Shown piece by piece: positions 20,946 to 31,300 of a DNA stretch of 44,570 nt (position 1 is the stretch's first letter; every line of letters begins with the position of its first letter). The stretch lies in assembly GCA_024181965.1 (NCBI GenBank), contig BQXS01013841.1, positions 1-44,570 on the forward strand, written 5' to 3'. Both the position numbers and the translations under genes were made by a program. The notes beneath the pieces are model-generated. The model was not told the origin of the DNA. It did not search any database and saw only the letters and a list, made by a program, of their open reading frames with translations. Source of the DNA: Aduncisulcus paluster. Taxonomy: Eukaryota; Fornicata.

Positions 20946-23900
20946 ATGAACATAGAATCACTAATTAATTACATAACTTGTGTTAAAACCATTCGTATGT
21001 TGCTTTTATCTTTATGTTGTCTGTATCATATTTAATTTTCAAAAAAGTTTTTTGAATTTTTCACGATTGTTATTTTATTATTATATTTACTATTTTGTGA
21101 TATTAGCTGAGCAATCGTTGCTTATGGATCTAATTTTGAAGTTGGAATTCAATGATGTTGCTGATATCATCCGTTTGGATTTATCTGGATTTATTTTATG
21201 CGATAAGTTCATTGACCACGTTGTTATTCCCCTTCTTCGCATCTTGCCCAATTTAGGATATATTCGATTTGCTAATTATGTCGAACAGCGACAATCCTTA
21301 TCGCTTTATCAACATTCTCATCCTCTGAGCTCTGTTGGTGTCGCTCGTCTTCTTTGTGAGCTGCAAGCATATCAAATATATGCGCTTTCTAATGCAATGA
21401 AGATCGATATGAAAAAAGATGATGTTCCCATTGAAGACAAAGATGAAGAAGACAAGGAAGATGAAGACGAGGAGAAAGAATCGGAAGAACGGGAAGCTGA
21501 AGAATCTTCTTCCATGCAATGTGGTATAACTGACTCAGAAAATCCATCTTTCTCATCTTCCTCATCATCTTCAAACACCATAGATGAGTTTGATCGTAAT
21601 CCTATGAAAACGTATTTGGTTAACAAAGTCTTCACATCGGAGCAAATTGAAAGAGAACTGGCATCTCTTGTCGTTCCCCTTCCTTCCCTCTCCTCTTTCT
21701 CTCCTTTCTCCTCAAAATCTCTTCGTGTTTCCTTCGGCCTTGAGTTCAAACCTCTCCCTCAGCAAAAATTATCTGTAATGATAAACCATTTGGCCATGTT
21801 TCGTCGTGCATCTACTCTCTTGGACCCATCTTATCCACTTCCACAGACAAAGACACTACTCGATGCAGCGGTGCTCACAAATTTCCTATGGTTTCTTGTA
21901 GACACTCACTCTTTACAAGGATCTCTCTCTGGATTTGACATGTTCTTGGAAATTGAAAACATTCCTCCGTTGTTTGTGAAAGAATTTATACTATTCGCCT
22001 CATTTTCTGATAGTTTATTTGCAGATTGCAGATATTCATGTAAATGTCCCCAATGTACGAAACGCAATGAATTATTCCTCGAAGACATTAAATATCTCTC
22101 GAATTTTGGTGTGTTTTCTGCAGATTCTATTGTGGCTAAAATGGAAAATCTCAAGGATGATTACCAAAATGGTATGCTATCCATGGATCTTGAATTAACC
22201 CGCATCGTTCCTCCACACGGGGATTTGATTTCGATAATTATCTCCCAGCTAACGTACAATGACCTTTCTGTGGAAGAAACGGGCTTCCCAATGTGTGAAC
22301 TTTTTGATGCGATGGCCATTATGAAGAAAAGACATGAATTTGGATTGCAGGTTCGAATCAAGAAAAAAACTTCAAAACCATTCGAAAGCAAAGAAGAAAA
22401 AGGAGAAGAAAAAGAAAAAGAAGAAGAAGAACTTCCATACTTCATATCTGACCTTGATCCTTCTCTTGCTGGTTGTGAGTTTCAGCGAGCGCTGGGCACC
22501 TCCTGCATGACTGGTGCTTCTTCTATCTCAAACAACACTCTTGCTTATGTTATGGACATTTCTTTGGATGCTCTAAAGGATATTTGTGCATATTCTCCAT
22601 ATCTTACTGAATTTAGTGAGGATATTGCCAAAATGTGGGAGTTTGTTGTTAATCTTGTCTCGAAGGAGTTCTTCTCACGCTATCAGCCAGATGATGATGA
22701 AAAGAATGCCGGAATTGTCGGAGAGGAGGAATTGGGAAGTATATTTACTTCTTTTGGAAAGGAAGAAGAAGGAGAGGAACATGAATTTGAGATAGAAGAA
22801 GAAGAGGAAGAAGAGGAAGAAGAAGAAGGAAAGGAAAAGGAAGAAGGAAAGGAAAAGGAAGAAGAAAAGGAAGAGGAAGAGGAAGAGGAAGAGGAAGAGG
22901 AAGAGGATGAATATGAATCCTCATATTCTTCTTCAGATGATTCCACCAGTCAATATAAGTATCAAAATGTATCACTACATTCGCGTCCTCTTATCTCACC
23001 CTACGAGACTGTGTCGACCATTATTAAACTCCTTCCCATAGTCGATTCCATTGACCAGTTGAGTATTCCTCTAGAAACCGAAGAGGAGATGATAATTCAA
23101 GGTAGATCCATCCCAGACGCCATCAATTCTCTGGAACCATTGTGCTCTATTTGTGAAAGAGAGTATCATAATAGAAGGCAAGCAATTGCCAAGCTTAAAG
23201 AAATGAAACTCAGAGATGTGCCAAGCGACATTGCTGTTCCATTCTCTTTCACTCCTTTTTCCCATGTGACTCATTTTGAGGCTCTGATGGCATTGTACAG
23301 GATTGAACCATTATTTGAGTGGTACAATGATTTCATTGGTCAACTGATAATGAATTCTTTCCCTCTCAAAATCCCTGCAACCGGATCTCCTGAATATGAT
23401 GAACTCGTTCAACGCACAAACGAGCATCAGTTTGAAACAATTCATGAATTGGAGACGTCGTCTCTTTCCACAATCGAAATGATGCTTCTTCCACCAGTTG
23501 TGTCCAGATGCATTCACCTTGAGGTTCTTGAGTTATCTGTTGAAAATGCATATTCAACAATGTATTTCTTGAACGAACTCCTGCTTGGGAATGCTCTCGT
23601 GAATTTGAAGAGACTGGACATTTCAACATGTACAATAACACATGATCTCGTTCCAGTGTTTGTTTCTTTTCTCAAAAAGGAGGCATTCCTTGATATTGAT
23701 GACCTTGACACTCGTGTCTCTCGCCCTGATAGTTTCAGTGGTCTTGAGGAACTCTCTTTGGAACGATTTGTTCATGGTGACCTTTACAAGCAGGAGATCG
23801 AGGATATTTGCTGTGCATTGGAAGGGTACATTCCCACTTTGAAAGTTCTTTGCACTGAGGATTGTGAATTCGATGCAAAACAAAACCTTCGTTTGCTAAC

Positions 23901-24762
23901 TTGCGGACCAATGGCAACCAAGCTTCAAACAAACCTTGAATTTGATACCGAGGAACAAGTCCTTGAATTTGCATCTCGTCTCCGCAATTGTGTGAATTTG
24001 ACAACAATTATATTTGGAAATTTTGAATCCGATATACGATGCGATGCTCTTATCCCTGCTATATGCTGTCTTCCAAAGGTTGAGGAGATCGAGATGCATA
24101 GTATTTCTGGATCATATACGGATGGCTCTGGCATAACGCATTATTTGGGAGATGCCATCAAAAATATGCCTAACTTGACTTCTCTAGAATTGTCACAAAT
24201 TGACTTCAAAACGGAAGAAAGCGTCGTGAAGTTCGTTGATGGACTTTGCCAAGGTCCCAAACGGTTAAGTACCCTTCGTCTATATCAATCCACATTCCCT
24301 TCTTCCATATGTATTGACCATTTTGCTAAATATCTCTCTTTGCCTCGAACTTGTGAGAATCTGACTGAATTGTCGATTGAATTGGACACAGATAAGGGTA
24401 TTAAGGCAGAGAAACTTCGCTCATCATGTGGAACTCTTGTTAAATTCCCTCAATCTTTTGCAGGGCTCATCAACCTTACATCCTTCAGGATTCGAGGTGT
24501 TCCAGCTTTTGATTTGGCAGGGTTTAAGATATTTACTGATATTGTTTCTTCTCTTGAAGAGCTCACTGATATTGAAGTGTATGATTGTCCATTTATTGGA
24601 AATGAAGGCTTAATGTACATTGCTAAAGCTTATCATGACAAGGCGGAGGACGAATTCTGTGTATATTTGAGGCGAATTGGTTGTACTCGAGACATTTCTT
24701 CCCGTGAAATTAAGAAGATATCAAATGGAAATGTTGAGTATTATAAAGATAAAAGGTTTTAG
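20946..24762 (+). CDS. Leucine-rich-repeat protein with acidic low-complexity tracts (spliced)
   Basis: The longest frame begins at GTG and runs through Phe/Tyr/Ile-rich sequence that looks like intron. A better model starts at ATG 20946, uses donor GTATGT at 20995 and acceptor GATATTAG at 21105-21106, and gives 1234 residues beginning MNIESLINYITCVKTIPEQS. Irregular leucine-rich repeats of the RNase-inhibitor type are seen at the N-terminus (IIRLDLSGFILCDKFIDHV) and through the last third (HLEVLELSVENAY; NLKRLDISTCTITHDL; GLEELSLERFV; NLTSLELSQIDFK; LTDIEVYDCPFIG). Between them are acidic runs: one near residue 130-155 and a long Glu tract encoded at 22788-22911. A cluster CKCPQCTKRNE near residue 340 has three Cys and could be structural. 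Such proteins are usually protein-interaction scaffolds; the partner cannot be told. Confidence 0.85.
20995..21106 (+). other. Intron 1 of the LRR gene
   Basis: Donor GTATGT, acceptor TGATATTAG, 112 bases, phase 1. The exon bases C and CT join to give CCT (Pro). The intron is T-rich with no polar coding character. Splicing replaces a GTG start by an ATG. Confidence 0.78.
22788..22911 (+). repeat. Purine-only GAA/GAG tract encoding poly-Glu in the LRR protein
   Basis: About 120 bases are almost entirely A and G on the plus strand, giving mostly Glu with a few Gly and Lys. The opposite strand reads poly-Ser or poly-Leu/Pro in other frames, which explains the spurious antisense ORFs here. Confidence 0.9.
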
Positions 24763-24928
24763 ATGCTGTTTTTGTTTGATTCGTTTATTATTTTTACATT
24801 TTTTCTTTGTATGAGATTTTTAAGGTATGTTTTTTTTTCACCCTCAGCCTTACATCTTAATTTATCTGGGATGTTATTTCCATCATTTTTCGACCATCGA
24901 GATGACTTTACAATTTATATTATAGATT

Positions 24929-25687
24929 CTATAACATTCTTTGAGCTTCTGAACTTTGATCATATTTTTTAGATTCCTTTCTAAAAGTATTATTCCAAAT
25001 TACCATTGAGAAAGAAGGATTTAAAAGCTTTGGATGGTCTCGAGGAATGGGAATAGAATCTTTATATCCTTTCTTAATAAACTCTGGTTTCATAGCTATA
25101 GTTTCAGACCATAATTTCTCCTTAGCTTTGCAAGCGATGATTTCTTCAGAGGTTTGTTTTCGAATGAAAGCAAGGGAACGAATGCAAAACCCCTGAAAAA
25201 ACATTCAGCCAAAATGCTTCTGCACTCTTCCTTTCCCTGCTATTTCACACAAAACAACATCAGAGAGATCAATAGGAAGGAAATACCAACAATTATCATA
25301 AAACTCAGGAAATTCGAATTTCTTGGATCTTTTCCTACCTTTTGAATTTATCAAAGTGAAGATAAGATGTGATGGAGGAGAAGAATATGCACTTAGAAAA
25401 AGATAAGCACCTTTCATAGAGGAAGAGGAAGAGAAAGGAATAGAGATATGGGTGAAGTCTCGATAGATATCCTCCTCTCCTTTCATCATCTTTTGTGCAT
25501 TAGAACTTTGATCATAGTCTTCGTTAACTTCTTTTTTGGTTTCATTCCTTGCTTTAATGGCAGGAAACTCAACACTCCTGATATTGGGGGCATCTAGAGG
25601 AATTGGCCAGGTGTCACTGGCACAATCCAGACTTACTTTATAAATAAACTCAGGTTTCACGAGATGAACCCTTCCAGATGAACTCAT
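24929..25687 (-). pseudogene. Broken copy of the two-module family (homologue of the genes at 26318-27433 and 34037-35134)
   Basis: From ATG 25687 the reading frame encodes a first module very like the intact copies: VKPEF, MMKGE, FTHISIPFSSSSSMKGAY, YFLPIDLSDVVLCEI. At the end of module 1 it carries about 24 extra bases that bring an in-frame TGA at 25207-25205. The same frame then resumes with the linker (TSEEI) and the start of module 2 (KPEFIKKG; DSIPIPRDHP; YDQSSEAQRML). It stops at TAG 24931-24929, where intact copies continue KGECG. The last ~115 residues of module 2 are absent from the following DNA. So the copy has an internal stop and a lost 3' end. The upstream inverted-repeat arm found with the intact copies is missing here. 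A short one-module protein could in theory still be made. Confidence 0.85.
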
Positions 25688-26317
25688 TGGCTCCCTACGA
25701 TTTTTGTTTGATTGTCGGATAGAAACTACAAGAATATGACCAAGATTTGGTGGAATAAATGGTACAAATATAATAAATGTAACGAATAAAATAAATATAA
25801 ATATTCATCCAACACCAGTAAGCTTCAACAGACACAAACAAATCATGGAACAATAGAATAGGATAATAATACATACAACGAAAAGATTATTGAAACTATA
25901 TCGAATATAATGTGCAGAAAATGGTGTAGAATGCCAGGTCTGTGATCGAATAACACCTAACAGCAACCAAAAATGAACGAAATCATCAAAAATCGACTGT
26001 GACACTTCAAGGATTGTATGTCGTTTATCTTCATGCATTAAAACCATTTATAGCTGGTTTTAAACCCATATATTATAAAGACGTGTATTTCAATGCAGAT
26101 CAAAAATCGACAAATTCAAAAAACTTCGACCTGGCTTGTTAGAAATCAAGAAATTTATTCATGGGACGGAATGCAATCTTAAAAAACTATACATAGTCTT
26201 CTTCAAGAGTTCCTCCAAGCTTGAGAAGAAAGAAAAGCAACCTGCTTAAACTTGCTGTTTCTGATGAATGGAACAAAAGTTCCATATCTTTTGACACACA
26301 ATATCATTATCCTTGGA
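25688..26317. other. Intergenic region between the broken and the intact family members
   Basis: These 630 bases hold only an 80-codon minus-strand ORF (25805-26047) with a hydrophobic C-terminus and no recognisable relative; I do not call it a gene. I found no further module fragments and no copy of the inverted-repeat arm. Confidence 0.4.
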
Positions 26318-27433
26318 TTATTCCCATGGAAGGAGAGAAATTTGTTCAATTATTTCACTTTCTTCTGGCATAGTAAATACAAGGGAGTAGATATAGAAAT
26401 GTCGACAATTCTTTTTATCCCACGTTCCTTTCCCTTCAATCTCACATAACACAACATTATCCAAATCAATAGGAAGGAAGTGCCATTCACGCCAATGTTT
26501 AGATCTTGTAAATTCATACTTCTTGACTGTCTTCTTGCCATCACAATCAGTGAAAGTGAAGAGAAGAGAGGGTGAACTATAACACTTATTCACACAGATA
26601 TAAGCACCTTTCATTGGACTAGGTGATGGAAAAGGGATGGAAAGATGGGATAAGTATACACCACATTCTCCTTTTAACATTCTTTCTGTACTTGAAGTCT
26701 TATCATACCACTTAGATTCCTTACTATATGAATCTCTCTTGCACTTAACCATTGAGAATGAAGGAGCTACAAGCTTTGGATCATCACGTGGAATGGGAAT
26801 AGAATCTCTATCTTTACAAAACCAATCGATATCTCCTCCCTTAACAAACTCTGGTTTCACAACTGGAGCTTCAGACCATAGTTCCTCTCTGGCTTTACGA
26901 GCTTTGATTTCTTCATGAGTTTCTTCTCTACAAATGAAAACAAGGGAGTCTATATCAAAATACTTTTTCTGCCTTCCTTTCCCTGTAATCTCACACAAAA
27001 CAACATCAGGGAGATCGACAGGAAGAAAATACCAATGCCAAGCTTCAAATTCAGGAAATTTATATTTCTTGGATCTTTTCTCACCCTTTGAAGATGTGAG
27101 AGTGAAGATAAGATGTGATGGAGGTGAGATATGATACTGATGTATCAAACCATTTAGACATATAAAAGCTCCTTTCATTTGAGAAGATGAGGAGAAAGGA
27201 ATGGAGATATGGGTAAAGTGACCATTATTAATTTCTCCTTTCATCATATCTTGTGCTTTTACACTTTGATCATACTCTTCGTCATCTTCTTCCTTGGTTT
27301 CATTGATTCCCGTGATAGTTGGAAATTCTGGATTCTTAACATTGGGTGAATCTATAGGAATTGGACAGCATTCGTAATCTCCTTCATGAATAAACTCTGG
27401 TTTTACAATTTGTATATCGGTCAAAGAACTCAT
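26318..27433 (-). CDS. Two-module protein of an unrecognised family, left copy
   Basis: The protein is 371 residues from ATG 27433 (MSSLTDIQIVKPEF). The frame is also open further upstream, to an ATG at 27613 and a GTG at 27685, but the matching copy at 34037 only supports the MSS start. It has two tandem repeats of one module (about residues 8-170 and 195-365). Each module runs: KPEF-acidic-IPI/IPIP-P, then a Y-D-x(2,3)-S region, M(M/L)KGE, H(I/L)SIPF.S.S.MKGA(F/Y)IC, a F-T-(L/F)-T strand with KKY(K/E)F, W.(W/E)(Y/H)FLP(V/I)DL..VVLCEI.GKG, and (I)SLVF. The alternation of short hydrophobic strands suggests a beta-sandwich, perhaps a galactose-binding-like fold; that is inference. There is no signal peptide or membrane segment in the MSS form. 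About 80% identical to the right copy. Confidence 0.85.
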   Translation of the reverse strand: MSSLTDIQIVKPEFIHEGDYECCPIPIDSPNVKNPEFPTITGINETKEEDDEEYDQSVKAQDMMKGEINNGHFTHISIPFSSSSQMKGAFICLNGLIHQYHISPPSHLIFTLTSSKGEKRSKKYKFPEFEAWHWYFLPVDLPDVVLCEITGKGRQKKYFDIDSLVFICREETHEEIKARKAREELWSEAPVVKPEFVKGGDIDWFCKDRDSIPIPRDDPKLVAPSFSMVKCKRDSYSKESKWYDKTSSTERMLKGECGVYLSHLSIPFPSPSPMKGAYICVNKCYSSPSLLFTFTDCDGKKTVKKYEFTRSKHWREWHFLPIDLDNVVLCEIEGKGTWDKKNCRHFYIYSLVFTMPEESEIIEQISLLPWE

Positions 27434-28081
27434 TGACAATGGAAAAGAATCGGAATATAATTGCCTGACATCGCATAAAATATGTCTTAATGCCCATTTA
27501 ATGAAATATATGACATACAGTAAATCTTGAATTGCTTGCAACGAAGGAAAAGCAGAAGACGAAAACACAAAGTCGCGAATGACAACCTCAGGAAGCAATA
27601 TCATACAATACATAAATAAATTTATATGGTCATTTTTCTTTCTATCATATATTGCATGCCATCCTTGTGAGTCCACTCCTGACACGAAATCGTTTCATAA
27701 CTTCGACATTTGTTTACATAGTGGATTATAAGGTGACAAAATATGTTGATGAGTTGCAGTTGAAATCCATGAATATCCTGACAATGCTTTATTTTTTTCC
27801 AAGCGGAGTTTGGAAGACAGTTGAACCCCTTGGTGTAGGTGACGTAACTTACTGAAGAAGAAGGCTTACAACCTCAGAAAAGGGTGTGAAAAGAGAACTC
27901 AAAATCGTTTCATCAGTCCCGAGCATTCCCTTTTTTTTCTAATTATTATACATGAAGATAGAAGACAATCGTTTGAAGACTCTTCACTATCGGATAGAAA
28001 AGTCAAATCCATGAGGACTTCCTATAACAGAGCCATAAGTTCTTTTGGGAACAAAACCCATGATATTTGCAGGATCAATGA
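27434..28081. repeat. Inverted repeat arm, left (upstream of the left family copy)
   Basis: This non-coding arm matches the reverse complement of 33343-34036. By eye there are about seven substitutions and a one-base homopolymer change over roughly 630 bases. A 45-base segment present in the right arm (33973-34017) is absent here. The match ends sharply at 28081. A TTG-initiated 67-codon ORF at 27652-27855 is shared by both arms but has no ATG near its start. Confidence 0.92.
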
Positions 28082-28360
28082 CAATATATATTTTAAAAAT
28101 ATTTTACAGCCTAGTACTTCCAACTAGTAGTTCTGAGAAGAAATGATAGAGATTTCAACTACTAGTACAGTATACTGTACTATACTATTGCTTGTTGAAC
28201 AAGCTATGTAGATGCATTGATTTGAAAAATGTCATCAATACACGTCAACAAAAGTTACAATAAGTTTCAAATAGAAAGAAAATTGCTCTATTAGAATTTA
28301 AGTTTTACTAAATTTGGTGAATAAGTTGCTGCATAATATAACAACGCATCAACAGTATTA
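28082..28360. other. 3' flank of the E1 gene with palindromes
   Basis: The spacer between the repeat arm and the E1 stop codon holds a perfect 20-base palindrome at 28163-28182 (TAGTACAGTA and its mirror). Just beside it are two inversely oriented copies of AACTACTAGT (around 28125-28135 and 28157-28166). Together they could fold in DNA or in the 3' UTR of E1. Confidence 0.6.
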
Positions 28361-31300
28361 TTAGAGAATCTTCACTCTAACTTCAGGAACTTCATCAACA
28401 TCATCACCATCAGCGTCTTCAGCAGATACAATCACTCCAACATACATCTTAGCCTCGGGAAGCTTCTTCTTGCCTACCTTTTCAACAATCTCGATGAAGC
28501 CACTTTCCATCCTTTCTTTTGTCTTCGCGGGAGAATCCCAAAAGGCCCAAAGGAGTGAATTCCCAACACTTATCATGCTGATTGAAAGCTCAGTCACAGA
28601 TTCGATGGAATTCTTGACAGATTGGAGGGTGGTCTCAGGTTTGTTACTGATATCAATGTCAATGTGATCCCAGCGAGAGAAACGTCTTGTCTCCTTTGTT
28701 TCTTTGTCTTTAGCACACATAGGCCATGAAGGAGCAGGCATTGGCTCAGTAATGGCCACAAGAGGCAGAGCAAGGTTAATAAAAGCATTTCTATACAACT
28801 CAATGTAATCCTTCACATCACACACTTTCCTCATGACTATCTTATACAGTTCCACAGTGGCCAGACCAGTGACCAGGGCTGTAGTGGTGATCATGGCTGG
28901 GATAATCTTTCCAGCAATCATCTTGGTCTTGCTCCGGTCTGCAACAGGGATTTCATAGTTCCACGCACGAAGGTTTGAACAGGCTGTAATGAAATCAATG
29001 TGATGGTTCGTGTCATCGTCTTTCTCAAATTCAGCAGGAACGAGCAGGGAGGCAGAGAAACCATCAGGAATCTCGAGGAGAGAAATATCACGAATGGAAT
29101 CATCAAGAGTACCACCAACAGAAGGAGATGTGATCTCTTCCTCTTTCTCTTTCTCCATAATACCAACTGCAGACTCAGCGAGCTTGTCAACATCGAGTTT
29201 GTGTTGCTCTGAAGAGTGAGCAGCACACACAGAGATAATCTTCTCGGGATCAGCACACTCCTTGAGACCAATTCCAACCAGGAAAAGGTTGGCAGCGTTC
29301 ACAACAAAATCGCAGTGCAGGGAATCGTCTGGATTAAAGACACAGACACGAGGAGGTCTCTTGGATCCAGACCAGAACCTCTCCCCGGTCTCCTTGTTGA
29401 TGGCATCAAGAGGGAAGGCTTGGAGGAGACCTTGAATCTTGACGTTATAGAGATCGTCAAATAACTCACGTGCAAAAATACACGCGTTGATGAACTGATC
29501 ACACTTACCCTCAGTCAAATGACAAATATAACGAAGAACGTTGAGAGCTTTTCCAATCGTTTCGGCACCCTGGGGCTCCTTTCTGGCTTCAGCAATAAAC
29601 TTCTCTTTATCCTCAAGATACTTAACGGCACTCTCGAATTCTTGCGTAAAGATTCCAGCGAACTTATCCTTGGCCCATGCAATTGTGTGATTGATTGAAT
29701 TGGGGAAATTATGAAGAGTACAAGCAGGAATTCCCTCTTCAGGTGGATCCTGGGAGTCACTATAAGACTCAGTTATGTGAGGGACAATGATTTGGACATT
29801 TCCCTTGGTTCCGAGAGTGCCTCCTTCAAGAAGGGGTTTTCCGAAGAACACACACTTGGAGTCGATATAACGACGGGCATGAACATTATCAAGAGCGTTG
29901 GCTAAGAAGTCGAGGCCAGAGTAGAATTTGCTCGTGAGAATGTGCTCAGTATCTTCTCCAACTTTGACAGTGATAGGCTTAGCTTTGAGGTCAGGATTCA
30001 TGGCCATGGCAGCATCGGCAGCAACGATACTCTTGGGCTTTCCAACATCCCTGTTCCTGAACAAGAACTGACGCGAGAGATTGCTGGTCTCAATGGTATC
30101 CATATCAGTCACATGGGCCATTCCTTCCTTTCCACATCCACAGCCCATCAGAGCAAAGTTCTTAAGGTACTCACATCCAAGTGCACCGGCACCAACGAGG
30201 AAATATTTGGACTGGAGCATCTCTTGTTGGATAGTCTCACCAAACACAACACGTTGACCATCGTAACGATCTTCTTTGGGTTCAAATTCATCAGTTTTGC
30301 TCATCTTCTCGATATATTCAGTTGGAGGCAGACACTCAAAACAATCATAACACAGGAATTGCTTGATTGGCATGAACTTTCCAGAAACTCCCTTGAGAAC
30401 CTCCTGGGCAACGATACCACCAATCGTGGCACAGACAGGGCAGAGATTTCCACCGCAAGTCATAGAAAAGAGGCGGATAAGCTTAATATCCTCTTCAGAG
30501 AGAGGGTCAGGAAGTCCACTCACTTTGGTGTGGCAAGTAGTCTTGAAAATCTCAAGGAACTCGTCAACATGACCGCTATGATAAGGAGCAGGGTAACGAC
30601 CTTCGTGTTTATCAGCAAATTCTTCAAGAGTGGCAAAGAGACCAGAAATCAAGGGACCACGCATCATTTTTCCAAAATCGGAGGCGACATAGCTGGCACA
30701 AGCTTCGGGAGATGTGATGGCAGCAGAGTACTCTAAGAAATCAACGGACTGGGGCTGTTTCACCTGATCGATGAATCCACCACGAACATACTCCAAGGTG
30801 GCATCTGGTGAAAGGGAATCAAGATCCTCCTTGTCCAAAAGAATTTCAATTGCAATGGGAGACACAACACGGATCTTCCTTTCCTTATCCTTCTTGTTCA
30901 AAACATCAATATACTCTCCCTCACCATGAACATCACAGATCTTGACCACATGGCCAGTCTCGAATTCGTGACGCTTCTCGAAGAGGACATAAACACCTTG
31001 ACGTCCATCTTTATCAACATCAAGGGAAATGGTGATTGCATTGAGAGAGATTGGAGGCTCTCCATTGGTATCAGTGACAACAAAATTCTCACCAAAGTCG
31101 ACAAATATTCTAGCACATGGACCGGCAGTACTTGTGAGAATATATTTACGCTTTAATTCATGACACTTCTTGGCAAGAGCGGATGTGGAGATGTCAACAC
31201 GAGTATCAACAACGAGAGAATGATTTAAGAGAAGAGACTCGGTGATAGAAGTTTCTTTCGCAAGATGAACTTTAACATGACTGTTTAATTCAGCCAATTT

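Noticed and set aside
25205-25207. TGA read through or recoded in the broken family copy
   Set aside because: TGA ends CAF1 here as a normal stop, the surrounding bases are an insertion absent from the other copies, and the 3' end of the gene is lost as well.
25805-26047. 80-codon minus-strand ORF with a hydrophobic C-terminus between the family copies
   Set aside because: Short, AT-rich, no homology within the window; the length is compatible with chance.
27652-27855. 67-codon ORF conserved almost perfectly in both inverted-repeat arms (partner at 33570-33773 on the other strand)
   Set aside because: It starts at TTG with no ATG near its beginning, other frames are open too, and the identity is explained by the whole arm being nearly identical, not by protein selection.
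26318-28081. A transposon with long terminal inverted repeats spanning 26.3-35.1 kb
   Set aside because: No transposase, integrase or target-site duplication was found, and the segment between the arms carries two conserved housekeeping genes. An inverted duplication is simpler.
29942-30736. 264-codon plus-strand ORF inside the E1 gene
   Set aside because: It lies antisense to the strongly conserved E1 coding sequence and matches nothing recognisable.
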